Of a stretch of DNA of 64,000 nt, positions 1 to 9,428 are shown piece by piece. Within the stretch, counting starts at the first letter, position 1, and each line of letters opens with the position of its first letter. Source of the DNA: Halocatena halophila (GTDB lineage Archaea > Halobacteriota > Halobacteria > Halobacteriales > Haloarculaceae). Location: the NCBI GenBank assembly GCA_027563145.1, contig CP071306.1:1116001-1180000 (forward strand), read 5' to 3'. A model generated the notes under the pieces. It saw only the letters and a program-made list of their open reading frames with translations. It did not search any database and was not told the origin of the DNA. The translations under genes were made by a program, and so were the position numbers.

Positions 1-400
1 GAAGAACATCTACAAACAAAGGTTGCTCAAGTGTGTATTGGTTGATCACTGGGGCGAAGAGATACAGTCCGCCTGCTATGAGAAGACTCCCCACAATCGT
101 TGAAACTACCGATAAACCGAGCACCCAATTCTGTTTTTCTTGATTCTCGGTGTACTTTGGGAGATATCTAAGGACCGCCTGATCTGATCCCAGACCTGCA
201 AACATCGTCGAGACAGTTACAAACGCATAGGCGTAAGAGTATACTCCATAAAAGTTGGTTCCAAGTGCCCGTGCCAGTAGAAGGTTCAGTAGAAATGCCG
301 AACCCTTATAGAGAACTTCTCCGACGAAAAAAATGGTTGCTCCATCAACAATCGAGCCAAGCGAAGACTGATCCGACTCAGAAACAGATTCTTCTGTCAT
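1..400 (-). CDS. polysaccharide flippase (Wzx/MATE-like), N-terminal part
   Basis: The gene runs off the left edge; about 133 N-terminal residues are visible. After a Ser/Glu/Asp-rich head it reads as membrane helices, with the stretch GEVLYKGSAFLLNLLLARAL, then YGVYSYAYAFV, a GLGSDQAVLRYLP loop and a second hydrophobic block. This is the usual start of oligosaccharide flippases (MVF/Wzx superfamily), which move lipid-linked glycans across the membrane. The ATG at 400 is chosen because an in-frame stop lies a short way upstream. It is the first visible gene of the glycan island and fits with the glycosyltransferases and polymerase that follow. Substrate unknown. Confidence 0.85.
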   Translation of the reverse strand, partial: MTEESVSESDQSSLGSIVDGATIFFVGEVLYKGSAFLLNLLLARALGTNFYGVYSYAYAFVTVSTMFAGLGSDQAVLRYLPKYTENQEKQNWVLGLSVVSTIVGSLLIAGGLYLFAPVINQYTLEQPLFVDVL

Positions 401-728
401 ACGATCAGCTTCCCCCGTGTTCTTCGATATTAAGGTCGTGGTTGATGAGACGGCGAGCAACTAGAAGGTCAAATGCCATGGGCTCTACCTAATATGGAAA
501 ATCAGGGGAAGAAACCTATACGTTATGATTTTACACTTCAGAATCGGTACCCCGATATGAGCTTTTCATATTATTAGGATGGTGCCTATGAATCCATCTC
601 GATAGCTCCGATAACCACCATCCAATTAATATAATCACTTTATAAACAACAGTATCGGCTCCTTTGTCGAACAGTGTAGGAATCGTCATTGAAAACGGCT
701 TTTACTACGAAGAAAATAGCTACATTTC
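401..728. other. AT-rich intergenic region between divergent genes
   Basis: This 328-base gap separates the flippase (minus) from the first sulfatase-like gene (plus). It contains runs such as AATTAATATAATCACTTTATA near 625-645, suitable as archaeal TATA/BRE sequence. A 27-codon minus-strand reading frame (480 down to 397) begins MAFDLLVARR and ends in an ATGA overlap with the flippase start. I do not call it a gene because it is very short and has no recognisable family. Nothing else is recognisable here. Confidence 0.4.
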
Positions 729-1676
729 ATGCTCGGATCTGGGCGTTACACTCTCGACAATTTGATCGATGCAGCTCGCAATCCTAAGATATTTTTGGGG
801 GAGTTTCACCGGCTTGGATTTGAAGTCAATCGGTCGATTCACCGACGCATGGGAGATTCCAAGGGGGATCCGGTGACAGAAGAAGACTGGGATGTTCTCC
901 ACATTCTAGATGCATGCCGCCTAGATATGTTCAGAGATCAAAATACAATCGATGGTGAGCTTGAAAGTCGATATTCTTTAGGAAGCGAGAGTTGGGAATT
1001 CCTTAACAAAAATTTTGCCGGGGACACATTCCATGATACGGTGTACGTGACTGCAAATCCCCATGCGCCATCATTACCAGAAGACACGTTCCACGCCACG
1101 ATTAATCTACTAGAGAGTGACTGGGACACAGTCTTACAAACGGTCCATCCAGAGGACGTTACCAAAGCCGCTCTCAAAGCCAATAAAAAATTTCCTGATA
1201 AGCGGTTGATCATCCACTTTATGCAGCCCCACTACCCCTTCATTGGAGAGTTTGGACAACAACTCGACCATAAGGGATACGATAATCCTAACGATGAAAG
1301 CAAAGACGATAGCACTCCTCGCGAAGTCTGGGGGAGTCTCGGTCATGGTCGAATCTCTAAAGACGATGTCTGGAGAGCGTATCGGGAAAATCTCGATGTT
1401 GTACTTCCCCATGTACAACAACTCGTTGATGAAATTACAGGGAAAGCTGTGGTTACAGCTGATCACGGCAATCTAGTCGGTGAACGTACCTCTCCACTGC
1501 CGGTGCGCGGATATGGCCATCCACGAGGAGCAATTGCTCCCGAGCTTCGCGAAGTGCCTTGGCTTATAGTCGAAGACGGAGCTCGCCGGACAATCTCGAA
1601 TGATCCACCAGTGGAAACTGATCGTATGCAAGATGACCTAGTGGAAGATCGTCTCGCTGCGCTAGGATACCGATAA
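729..1676 (+). CDS. short alkaline-phosphatase-superfamily (sulfatase-like) protein, copy 1
   Basis: This 315-residue protein has the metal-site pattern of the alkaline phosphatase/sulfatase superfamily. It shows D61 in ILDACRLD, a Q-P-H element in FMQPHYPF, D245-H246 in TADHGN, and a later His in GYGHPRG. The nucleophile region, by alignment with the paralogues, is GSESWEFL, so a Ser rather than a formylglycine Cys is likely. There is no signal peptide or membrane helix, so it should be cytoplasmic. The C-terminus is LAALGYR. It is one of four copies in this glycan island. Removal or transfer of sulfate or phosphate on glycan precursors is an inference; the substrate is unknown. Confidence 0.8.
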   Translation: MLGSGRYTLDNLIDAARNPKIFLGEFHRLGFEVNRSIHRRMGDSKGDPVTEEDWDVLHILDACRLDMFRDQNTIDGELESRYSLGSESWEFLNKNFAGDTFHDTVYVTANPHAPSLPEDTFHATINLLESDWDTVLQTVHPEDVTKAALKANKKFPDKRLIIHFMQPHYPFIGEFGQQLDHKGYDNPNDESKDDSTPREVWGSLGHGRISKDDVWRAYRENLDVVLPHVQQLVDEITGKAVVTADHGNLVGERTSPLPVRGYGHPRGAIAPELREVPWLIVEDGARRTISNDPPVETDRMQDDLVEDRLAALGYR

Positions 1677-1689
1677 ATGGAGCATCTGA

Positions 1690-2796
1690 TCAGCAGAGTT
1701 CTTCGTACAGGGAAAGATGTAACTCCGCAGTTCGTTCGATATCAAAAGTGGAGAGAGCCCTTTCATATCCTCTAGTTCCATACGGTTCATCGCTTTTAAA
1801 TACACGAGAGATAGCTTCGGCTAGCTCAGATGGGGATGACGGCGAGACGAGATATCCAGTTTCGCCATTTTTCACAACCTCATTGGCTCCAGGGATATCA
1901 GTCGAAACCACTGGGAGTCCCGCAGCCATCGCCTCAACGAGAACGATACCGAAACTTTCTGAGACGGACGAGAGTGCAAATACGTCACCGATTGCGTAAT
2001 AGGGTTCAACTGGATCGGCCGGACCCACTATGGAGACCCTGTCGGTAAGTTCACGCGACTCAACCAATGACTTGAGTTCATCTCGAAGAGGACCCCAACC
2101 TACAAGCACAAGATGGGCGTTTGGGTGAGTGGACCGGACTGTTTCCATCGAATGAATGAGATCGGATTGTGCTTTTGGCGGAGTAAATCGACCAACACTT
2201 AGGATAACATCAGCAGTTTGTGGTATACCATGCGAATCGCGTAGAGCACGCTCGTCTGTCTGCTCTACTGCTTTTGCGAAAGATGAGACATCAACTCCAT
2301 TGTATATAGTCTCCCACGTAGCCGGTTTTCCGAAAAGTGGAGACTGGTCTCGAAATGACTGTTCAACCGCTTTGGATACCGCAATCGTTGCATCGTCACG
2401 CCCACGAGTGAGACGTTCCAACGTGCGCGTTACTGGATGATACCGGCGGGGGAAATCGTGTTGCGTGCTCAAGATGGTCGTGGAATCACCATTCAGAGTG
2501 CCCAAGCGGGCAAGAATTTGTGAATACGGTAGATGTGCATGAACGATATCGAATGAGTTGCTGCTGAAGAATCTGTATAGGCGATAGAGGGCACGCGGAT
2601 CAAACTTGAAGTCTGCATTGAAACTAACCACGCTAGCGCCAACGTCCCGAAACGCTGTCGCCAGGGCATCATCCCCTTCAACGTAGCAAACTGTTATACT
2701 ATATTCACGTTTGTCCTCAACATACTTGGCGATATCCAGCAGTAGGCGCGGGGCACCACCGGGAGCAAGCTGATTGATGAGAAAGCAGATGTCCAT
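1690..2796 (-). CDS. glycosyltransferase family 4
   Basis: A GT-B fold glycosyltransferase of 368 residues. The N-terminus (MDICFLINQLAPGGAPRLL) is typical of GT4 acceptor domains. The C-terminal half has ILSVGRFTPPKAQ, the SVSESFGIVLVEAMAAGLPVV donor-sugar motif (split E-x7-E) and a GETGYLV segment. It should add a sugar from a nucleotide donor to a growing surface glycan on the cytoplasmic face. A longer start at 2859 is possible, but the ATG at 2796 matches the family start and leaves a 75-base divergent promoter space with the next gene. The 3' end is 13 bases from the convergent sulfatase-like gene. Confidence 0.9.
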   Translation of the reverse strand: MDICFLINQLAPGGAPRLLLDIAKYVEDKREYSITVCYVEGDDALATAFRDVGASVVSFNADFKFDPRALYRLYRFFSSNSFDIVHAHLPYSQILARLGTLNGDSTTILSTQHDFPRRYHPVTRTLERLTRGRDDATIAVSKAVEQSFRDQSPLFGKPATWETIYNGVDVSSFAKAVEQTDERALRDSHGIPQTADVILSVGRFTPPKAQSDLIHSMETVRSTHPNAHLVLVGWGPLRDELKSLVESRELTDRVSIVGPADPVEPYYAIGDVFALSSVSESFGIVLVEAMAAGLPVVSTDIPGANEVVKNGETGYLVSPSSPSELAEAISRVFKSDEPYGTRGYERALSTFDIERTAELHLSLYEELC

Positions 2797-2871
2797 ATGA
2801 ACTGTATCAGAAACCAGCGGAGAGTAGAACAAAAGAATAGTGTTTTGTGGTCTCTTCAAGATTCACTGTAC

Positions 2872-3792
2872 ATGCACCTCATCAATAGACTCTCACGGGC
2901 TGTACAGAGTCCATCGCTGTTTCTTCGTCACCTAAATCGACTCTACCACCGTCGAGGTATGTTGCGGTCATACAACACGGATGGCGTCGATATTCTTGCC
3001 GAGGATTGGGACAACCTACTGATTCTCGACGCATGTCGGTATGATATGTTCGAAAAGCATCAAACGCTTCCGGGAACATTAGAACACCGGATATCTCGTG
3101 AATCAGCGACAACAGATTTTCTGATGGCAAACTTCCGTGATAAAGAAATACACGATACAGTCTATGTGACAGCCAATCCACAACTATATCGAAATCAAGA
3201 TCGAATTCAGGCTGAATTTCACGATGTAGTTAATATATGGATGGAAGATGGGTGGGATGAGACAGAAGGTACTGTTCTACCCGAAACCGTCACAGAGTAC
3301 GCAAAACAAGCCGCATCTGATTATCCTAACAAACGACTCATCGTCCATTATATACAGCCACACTACCCTTTCATCGGTGCAGACACTACGTTTGATAAGG
3401 GTCATCTTGAGGGTAGCGACGATGAAAACGTTTGGGGACAACTAATGACTGGAGAAATCGACGTTAATAAAGAGAAAATTTGGGAAGTGTTCACAAATAA
3501 TCTCGAGATAGCACTCCCAGCAGTAGAATCCTTGATGGAAACATTATCGGGAAAAACAGTGGTCACTGCAGATCACGGTAATATGATTGGGGAACGTTCG
3601 ACACCGATACCAGTCACAGAATGGGGCCATCCTCGAGGAACGTACACTGATCAACTCGTGAAAGTGCCATGGCTAACTCACGAAAATGGAAACCGGCGAA
3701 AAGTGGTCAGTGAGGTACCACTGACTTCGGAGAACTCTGTTGATGACTCCGTGGTTTCAGAGCGGCTTCGAAACCTCGGCTATGCCGAATAA
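2872..3792 (+). CDS. short alkaline-phosphatase-superfamily (sulfatase-like) protein, copy 2
   Basis: Close in plan to copy 1, with 306 residues. It has LLILDACRYDMF, HYIQPHYPFIG, VVTADHGNMIGER and EWGHPRG, giving the same metal-ligand order. The residues at the expected nucleophile site read ESATTDFL, so Thr or Ser is likely. The start at 2872 is preferred over an in-frame ATG at 2797, which would overlap the divergent glycosyltransferase start and adds residues with no counterpart in the paralogues. There is no signal peptide. The tail is LRNLGYAE. It is most similar to copy 1 (same IGER and GHPRG signatures), suggesting local duplication. Substrate unknown. Confidence 0.8.
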   Translation: MHLINRLSRAVQSPSLFLRHLNRLYHRRGMLRSYNTDGVDILAEDWDNLLILDACRYDMFEKHQTLPGTLEHRISRESATTDFLMANFRDKEIHDTVYVTANPQLYRNQDRIQAEFHDVVNIWMEDGWDETEGTVLPETVTEYAKQAASDYPNKRLIVHYIQPHYPFIGADTTFDKGHLEGSDDENVWGQLMTGEIDVNKEKIWEVFTNNLEIALPAVESLMETLSGKTVVTADHGNMIGERSTPIPVTEWGHPRGTYTDQLVKVPWLTHENGNRRKVVSEVPLTSENSVDDSVVSERLRNLGYAE

Positions 3793-3907
3793 TCTGGTTC
3801 TCGATTGTTGTCAGACCCGGCAATAAAGCCTAATTCGAGCGAATGAACAGATGACGGAGAAACCGAGGAACCTATATCCGTCGCTGTACCGACCACCTAA
3901 TGTACAA

Positions 3908-4825
3908 ATGTCCATCACCAACGTCATTTCAAATACTATCAGAAATTATACATATCAAGATATAAAGCGATCGCTTACAGATCCCGAAACGATAATATCT
4001 GAAATAAATCAAATATATAACCACTGGCGTGCTGGCCAACGGTATAACCCAGACGGTATCGACATCTTTGATGAAGACTGGGATACCCTCATCATTCTGG
4101 ACGCGTGTCGATACGACGAATTTCAGGCTCGTTCAACGCTGGATGGACGCCTAGAACATAGAATATCCCGTGGAAGCACCAGCCCAGAATTCGTGCGTGG
4201 AAACTTCTCAGGAAAGACGCTCCATGATGTCGTCTATGTCTCCGCAAATGCATGGTTCGCACAGTTGAAAGACGATATCGATGCAGAAGTTCACTCATAC
4301 GAATTCGTCGATCGTGACGCAAAAGATGGAATCACTTCGAAGCCAGAAACCGTAACAGCTGCTGCCCTCGATGCTTTGTCGGAGTATCCTAACAAGCGTC
4401 TTATTATTCACTACATGCAGCCACATTGGCCCTACCTCGGACCTACCGGAGATAAATTTCCTGATGCCCGATTTTTCAAAGGTGTCCGTTCAGAAGAAAC
4501 AACACATGAAGATATTATGCAGGCCTATCGTGAAAATCTTGATCTCGTCCTTGAAGAGGTAGAAACACTCCTAGATCACGATGTAGGAAAGACTGTCGTG
4601 ACAGCAGACCACGGAGAACTACTCGGAGATAGAGAAAAGCCGATTCCCATCAAAGCATATCGCCATCCAGAAGGTATCCACGTTGATAGCCTCGTAAAAG
4701 TCCCGTGGCAGATTTTTGAAACAGACGAGCGGCGAGTGATCAAATCTGAACGTCCGGAGTCTTTCGAGCCAGAGGTCACTGACGAACAGGTTACGGAAAA
4801 TCTTCGCGACCTCGGATATATGTAA
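3908..4825 (+). CDS. short alkaline-phosphatase-superfamily (sulfatase-like) protein, copy 3
   Basis: A 305-residue protein aligning closely with copy 4 along its whole length. Shared blocks include the YNHWR N-terminal motif, ILDACRYDEF, SRGSTSPEFVRGNF, HYMQPHWPYLGPTG, AYRENLDLV and ADHGELLGDRE. Start 3908 aligns with the copy-4 initiator; an ATG at 3851 would add 19 unmatched residues. A Ser/Thr in GSTSPEFV probably takes the nucleophile role. The protein is cytoplasmic by absence of signal or helix. It ends LRDLGYM, exactly the last seven residues of the CysD-like protein at 16804-17775. The metal-enzyme fold is well supported; the substrate is not. Confidence 0.8.
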   Translation: MSITNVISNTIRNYTYQDIKRSLTDPETIISEINQIYNHWRAGQRYNPDGIDIFDEDWDTLIILDACRYDEFQARSTLDGRLEHRISRGSTSPEFVRGNFSGKTLHDVVYVSANAWFAQLKDDIDAEVHSYEFVDRDAKDGITSKPETVTAAALDALSEYPNKRLIIHYMQPHWPYLGPTGDKFPDARFFKGVRSEETTHEDIMQAYRENLDLVLEEVETLLDHDVGKTVVTADHGELLGDREKPIPIKAYRHPEGIHVDSLVKVPWQIFETDERRVIKSERPESFEPEVTDEQVTENLRDLGYM

Positions 4826-4850
4826 TATAGATTATACCAAAAAATATTGG

Positions 4851-5777
4851 TCAGGTATTTTTTATCTTCCTGTATATTTTAGTTGCAAATCTATAACTAT
4901 CCTTGCCAAGGATAGTTACAAAGAGATAACCCACGCGACGGGGTTCGAACTGGTGTAAGAGTGACCGGACAAAATGCTTTCGTGCGGTGGAAAAATTCCC
5001 ATTTTTCGCCTGTGACCGTCCGAGTTCAAATTGGAAATTTGCATGAAACTCCTGTCTTGTAGCATCATCATATTTCCTACTGTGCTTATCTAGAATTTTC
5101 GGCCAATCGCGCTCCAGATTGGAAGTATCACGGGAGATTGAGTCCTCTTGTGCTTCTTTATACGTTAGCGGGGTTGGGATTACTGCCGCAGAGCAATTTT
5201 GTAACAGGCGAATGTAAAGATCCCACTCTTCTCTCGTAGCTAAATCCTCATCGAACCCGCCAATTTTATTCAAACTATCCGACTGTACAAGAACCGTAGA
5301 GGGAGCCCCAACACGATTTCGTGACAGTATTTCCTTAGAATCGGGGGCTGAATTTGGCTTGTGAACATTGATTGTTTCGCCAGTAGAACCGGTGTGATTA
5401 ATGCCGGTGAAAACAAACCCAACATCTTCCGTTCGGATTTTCTGAAGCTGTCGTTCCAATTTTTCTGGTGCCCACCAATCGTCGTCGTCTAGAAAAGCAA
5501 TATATTCTTTCGAGCTCTCTTCGATGCCGAGATTTCGTGCATTCGATAGTCCGCGTCCATGCTGACGGACATATGTAATGTTTAGATCGAATTCGTCAAT
5601 GATTGATTTTGCTTGGTCGGTAGCACTCCCATCGATCACGAGGACTTCAGCAGGTTTGACTGTTTGTTTAGATACGCTTTCGAGTGCTCTTCGTAGTCGC
5701 TCAGGACGATCCATGGTAGGAATGAGAACACTCACTGGAGCCGTTTTCCCCCCGGATGATCTCCTACTAGAACGCAT
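4851..5777 (-). CDS. glycosyltransferase family 2
   Basis: A GT-A fold family 2 transferase of about 308 residues. It opens with SVLIPTMDRPERLRRAL, has the GLSNARNLGIE nucleotide-sugar segment, the FLDDDDWW metal-binding DxD-type motif, and a TREEWDLYIRLL acceptor-side motif. The C-terminal 80 residues are helical and basic. It should transfer one sugar to a lipid-linked or polymer acceptor at the inner membrane face. The start at 5777 (MRSSRRSS) is chosen over 5840, which lies further into the divergent promoter region facing the polymerase gene. Its 3' end faces sulfatase-like copy 3 with 25 bases between. Confidence 0.9.
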   Translation of the reverse strand: MRSSRRSSGGKTAPVSVLIPTMDRPERLRRALESVSKQTVKPAEVLVIDGSATDQAKSIIDEFDLNITYVRQHGRGLSNARNLGIEESSKEYIAFLDDDDWWAPEKLERQLQKIRTEDVGFVFTGINHTGSTGETINVHKPNSAPDSKEILSRNRVGAPSTVLVQSDSLNKIGGFDEDLATREEWDLYIRLLQNCSAAVIPTPLTYKEAQEDSISRDTSNLERDWPKILDKHSRKYDDATRQEFHANFQFELGRSQAKNGNFSTARKHFVRSLLHQFEPRRVGYLFVTILGKDSYRFATKIYRKIKNT

Positions 5778-5948
5778 TGTACTCAATAGTTGGAACTCAC
5801 TATCTGACTGTTTCAGGGTTGCGATTCTGGAAGGAAACACAGTCTCGGATTCGTATTACACCTTCCAAACGGTGGAAGTCAAGTGGCTAATTTTGATCTC
5901 ACCAATCCAAACAGAAGGATTAACGAGTCTGGTAGGCAGAGTACCATC

Positions 5949-7154
5949 ATGCGTCGTTTGGACTGGCTGTTTGTATGCATAATCGTATTCAGTTCACTTT
6001 CTTATGCCTCAAATTTGGGCAGTCTCTTAACCGTCTTCAGGGTACTAATCCTTTCGACGTATGGGATAATTTTTTTCCTCTACATTTACTACAAGGATTC
6101 GGTTTTCAAACAGCAACGGTTCGTATTCTACACACTCGGAGGGGTCTGGTTCCTATACATGCTCCATTTACTCATTCCACCAACATCTCCGGAATTATTC
6201 GTTCGAGTGCTTATTTTTGTTGTGGTGAGCGCCATTAATATCCTTCTTATTCCAAGGGTAATCCAACCGTCAGTCTTCTTTCGGACAGTCAGCAGGCTCG
6301 GTGCACTGGTCGTGGTTGTTGGACTCCCAGCCGTATTTATCGGTCCGTACACGGTTGGCCCACTACACATTCAAGCAGCCAACGGTTCTTTTGGACTGTT
6401 CCCAGTTGGATTTGATATTTCAGCACACCCCTTAATGAGTTACTACCGTAACCAAAATTTCGCAAGTGTGACGATCCTGGCTGGATTGCTCGGAGCACTC
6501 CATGAGTTTGACCAGGAGCAATACCGACTCGGAAGTATATTGTTCGCGATCAATGGGATTGGTCTTTGGCTGTGTCACGCCCGGTCAACATTACTTGCAG
6601 GAGCAATTGGTGTTGGGATTTATGCAATCTATCGGCTCAAGGGGCCTCAGATAGTTCAGGTTGGGATAATTGCCGGATTTCCATTCGCAATCGGTGGATT
6701 TCTCATGGCATTTTTCAAGTTCGGACCACAACCGATCTCCACGATCAATCTGACCGGGCGACGCCAAATCTGGATGGCAGCTGGGGAAGCCATACTCGAT
6801 CGTCCACTTATTGGCTGGGGACCTATCGCTTTGCAGCCCGTCATAGAGCAGTATATCTCTGGATTTAAGGTTAAGCCACCACACAATTCGTTCTTGTTAA
6901 TGACAATGCGTACAGGCATTATTGGAGGAATTGCATATGCTGGATTTATCGGACTTTCATTGTTGTCGAATCTACGCAGTCTTTCAATATCTGGATCGAT
7001 AGTTGGGTTATCAATGGCTATAAGTTTGACAGTGGTAATGTTATTCCAAAATTTCGTCTTATTCGGCCTTAATGCAAGTAATATAATCGCCTCTGTGGCA
7101 ATCGGTTACGCTGCCTACGATGTAATTTCGTTAGAAGAGCCACAAACAGTTTAA
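5949..7154 (+). CDS. O-antigen ligase/polymerase-like membrane protein
   Basis: About 401 residues with roughly ten to eleven hydrophobic helices. The large loop contains GRRQIWMAAGEAI, then PLIGWGP, then PPHNSFLLMTMRTGIIGG. This Wzy_C arrangement (conserved Arg/Gly loop followed by HNSFL) marks the O-antigen ligase/polymerase family, which joins or transfers oligosaccharide units on the outer membrane face. The ATG at 5949 (MRRLDWLFV) places the first helix directly after the start; a GTG at 5883 would add a polar head. Together with the flippase and glycosyltransferases it suggests a Wzx/Wzy-type surface polysaccharide route. Confidence 0.85.
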   Translation: MRRLDWLFVCIIVFSSLSYASNLGSLLTVFRVLILSTYGIIFFLYIYYKDSVFKQQRFVFYTLGGVWFLYMLHLLIPPTSPELFVRVLIFVVVSAINILLIPRVIQPSVFFRTVSRLGALVVVVGLPAVFIGPYTVGPLHIQAANGSFGLFPVGFDISAHPLMSYYRNQNFASVTILAGLLGALHEFDQEQYRLGSILFAINGIGLWLCHARSTLLAGAIGVGIYAIYRLKGPQIVQVGIIAGFPFAIGGFLMAFFKFGPQPISTINLTGRRQIWMAAGEAILDRPLIGWGPIALQPVIEQYISGFKVKPPHNSFLLMTMRTGIIGGIAYAGFIGLSLLSNLRSLSISGSIVGLSMAISLTVVMLFQNFVLFGLNASNIIASVAIGYAAYDVISLEEPQTV

Positions 7155-7183
7155 AAAATTGTTAAAGCCACCACGATGTCCTT

Positions 7184-8098
7184 TCACACCCTGTAGCCAA
7201 GATCCTCCAACTGTTGTTCTATAGTTTCCATATCCATTTCTTCAGTTTCTATTGGATCATCTTCCACGATTGTTCGACGTGGTCCAGACTCATACACATG
7301 CCATGGAATTGTGATTAAGCCATCGACGTATACACCTTCTGGATGCTGATACGTTTTGATGGGGATCGGTCGCTCACGATCGCCTAAAAGTTCTCCGTGG
7401 TCAGCACTGACGATGAACTTTCCAGATAACTCCGAGAATAGCGATTCAACCTCTTGAATAACAAGATCAAGATTCTCACGGTACGCTTGCATCACATCCT
7501 GGTGAGTGGCCGTGGTTGATTTGATAACTTCATGAAAGGGTCCATCTGCGAATTTCTCACCAGTGGGCCCAAGATATGGCCAGTGGGGTTGCATGTAGTG
7601 AACTACTATTCGTTTATTTGGGTATTTCTCGGCTGCTTCACGTGCTGCAGCTGTCACTGTTTCGGGGCTCGTAGTCCGACCAGCATCGTGTTCTACCGAT
7701 TCCAAGGCATAGATCTCGGCATCTATTTCCTCTTTAGTCTTTGCAAACCAATTATTTGCTGTCACATACACTACATCATGAAGTTTCCGTCCACCGAAAT
7801 TCCCGCGAACAAACTCAGGGCTCGTACTTCCTCTTGAGGTGCGTTTTTCTGTGGTACCAGGTAGCTCTACGCGGTCTACAAACTCATCATACCGACACGC
7901 ATCTAAAATGATAAAATAGTCCCAATCTGATTCAAATATATCGACACCATCTGGATTGTACTTTTCACCCACTCGCCAGTGATTGTATCGTTGATTGATC
8001 TCCGAAATTATCGCGTGGGGATGAAAAATAACATGATTGATATCGGCTCTGGAGAACGGGAGACTATCCAAAATCCGTTGTGTAATACGAGAAGTCAT
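7184..8098 (-). CDS. short alkaline-phosphatase-superfamily (sulfatase-like) protein, copy 4
   Basis: A 304-residue paralogue of copy 3, in opposite orientation. Conserved blocks are YNHWRVGEKYNPDG, FIILDACRYDEF, SRGSTSPEFVRGNFGG, HYMQPHWPYLGPTG, SADHGELLGDRE and TYQHPEG. The metal ligands (Asp in DACR, Asp-His in ADHG, His in QHPEG) are intact, and the nucleophile is likely the second Ser of GSTS. There is no export signal. The tail is LEDLGYRV. It converges with the polymerase gene across 29 bases. The high similarity to copy 3 across an inversion implies recent duplication. Enzymatic class is supported; glycan sulfate or phosphate as substrate is an inference. Confidence 0.8.
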   Translation of the reverse strand: MTSRITQRILDSLPFSRADINHVIFHPHAIISEINQRYNHWRVGEKYNPDGVDIFESDWDYFIILDACRYDEFVDRVELPGTTEKRTSRGSTSPEFVRGNFGGRKLHDVVYVTANNWFAKTKEEIDAEIYALESVEHDAGRTTSPETVTAAAREAAEKYPNKRIVVHYMQPHWPYLGPTGEKFADGPFHEVIKSTTATHQDVMQAYRENLDLVIQEVESLFSELSGKFIVSADHGELLGDRERPIPIKTYQHPEGVYVDGLITIPWHVYESGPRRTIVEDDPIETEEMDMETIEQQLEDLGYRV

Positions 8099-8294
8099 GG
8101 TGGGACAACAACTATCGAATGACTATTCCACAGGATCGTATAAGAGTTATTAAATTGGCGCTATTCTGTGCTCCCATAGGTTGTGGTTGCCGGACAACGA
8201 TAGAACGATAATCTTTACACAATACACCCTGTTGGATAACTTGAAATGCGACCACTCAACGGACGGATCCAGAAAACACCGGGGTGTAGATTAA

Positions 8295-9428
8295 ATGGAT
8301 CTAATTGACGAAGAAGGAAATCTCTTTGGTCGTTTCAATATTTTTGATGCTCTGGTAGTACTGTTCGTCGCAGCAATCATAGTATCAGGGGTCACTGCGG
8401 CCATAACACCATTACTTAAGGGAGCCTTGAAGGATGGACAGACAGAAAATGACTCGGCGTATGCAACGATTGATCTAGGTGAGCAACCATCTGAAGTAGT
8501 CGATGAAATTGAGGTGGGCGACACATTTTCGAACAACGGAGAAGTAATGTCAATCACTGATATATATGTGGGTCCAAATGGGATTGAAAATACCGAACCC
8601 ACGAGGCGGATTGTTCTAGAAGCTTCGGTACCTCAACAGGGAGCAGATACCAACAATGATAGCTTTCAGCTTGATGGAAAACCCTTCAAGCAAGGAAGCT
8701 CGGTCTCCCTCCAGGGTAAGATGGGTGGTCTAAGTGGAACCGTAATCGGAGTCGATAAGAATCAATCAGCGGGGGCCATTTCATATCCGGTCCAGCTGAA
8801 AGCCGAAGTTTCCCCATCGGTGGCAAACGCCATTCAGAGTGGCGATGAATATCGAATTAACAACAAGACAGTGGCTACTGTCAAAAATGTTACCGCAGTG
8901 CCTACTGACGAGGAAAGCCATGTTGTTCTTGGTGCAACGATACAGGTAATTAATCGGAGTAACGAAACGTATTTCGGGACTATTCCGGTTACGATCGGAA
9001 GTGTCATACCCCTATACACTACCGATTACTCCATCGACGCGACTGTCTCGCACAAGGGTGATTTTGGTCCCGGGACCCAAAGAACCCAGACAGCTACTGT
9101 ACTACTAGAAAATGTAACTCAATCAACTGCCAAGGCAATCGAAGTAGGCTCTACGACCACAACCGGCAATTCTGGTACTATGACGATTCGAGACAAACGA
9201 ATTGAGCCAGCCTCTATAACTACAGAGAGTAACAGTGGTACGATTCAGGTTCAGTCGCATCCAACGAGGAAGGACGTCCATCTCACGGTTGATATGCAAG
9301 TGAGAGAAAGTTCCAACGAGACACGATTTCGTGGGAATAAGCTTACTATCGGTAGTCAGGTTGTGGTCGATCTGACCCACGTACAACGAATAGGAACTGT
9401 AGAAAAATTTTCTAACTCCAGTGGATGA
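8295..9428 (+). CDS. DUF4330 domain protein, single-pass membrane anchored
   Basis: The start is diagnostic of the DUF4330 family: M-D-L-I-D-E-E-G-N-L-F-G-R-F-N-I-F-D, then one long helix (LVVLFVAAIIVSGVTAAI, about residues 20-40). The remaining 335 residues are a Ser/Thr/Asn-rich beta domain predicted outside the cell. It seems to repeat a module with a beginning like EVGDTFSNNGEVMSITDI and later GSTTTTGNSGTMTIRDK. Many N-x-S/T sequons suggest glycosylation. Function is unknown; in other genomes the family also sits near glycan genes. A 4-base ATGA overlap couples it to the next gene. Confidence 0.75.
   Translation: MDLIDEEGNLFGRFNIFDALVVLFVAAIIVSGVTAAITPLLKGALKDGQTENDSAYATIDLGEQPSEVVDEIEVGDTFSNNGEVMSITDIYVGPNGIENTEPTRRIVLEASVPQQGADTNNDSFQLDGKPFKQGSSVSLQGKMGGLSGTVIGVDKNQSAGAISYPVQLKAEVSPSVANAIQSGDEYRINNKTVATVKNVTAVPTDEESHVVLGATIQVINRSNETYFGTIPVTIGSVIPLYTTDYSIDATVSHKGDFGPGTQRTQTATVLLENVTQSTAKAIEVGSTTTTGNSGTMTIRDKRIEPASITTESNSGTIQVQSHPTRKDVHLTVDMQVRESSNETRFRGNKLTIGSQVVVDLTHVQRIGTVEKFSNSSG

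Noticed and set aside
4930..4950. GGGGTTCGAACTGG resembling a tRNA T-arm
   Set aside because: It lies inside the GT2 gene, and there is no acceptor stem, D-arm or anticodon arm in the right place.
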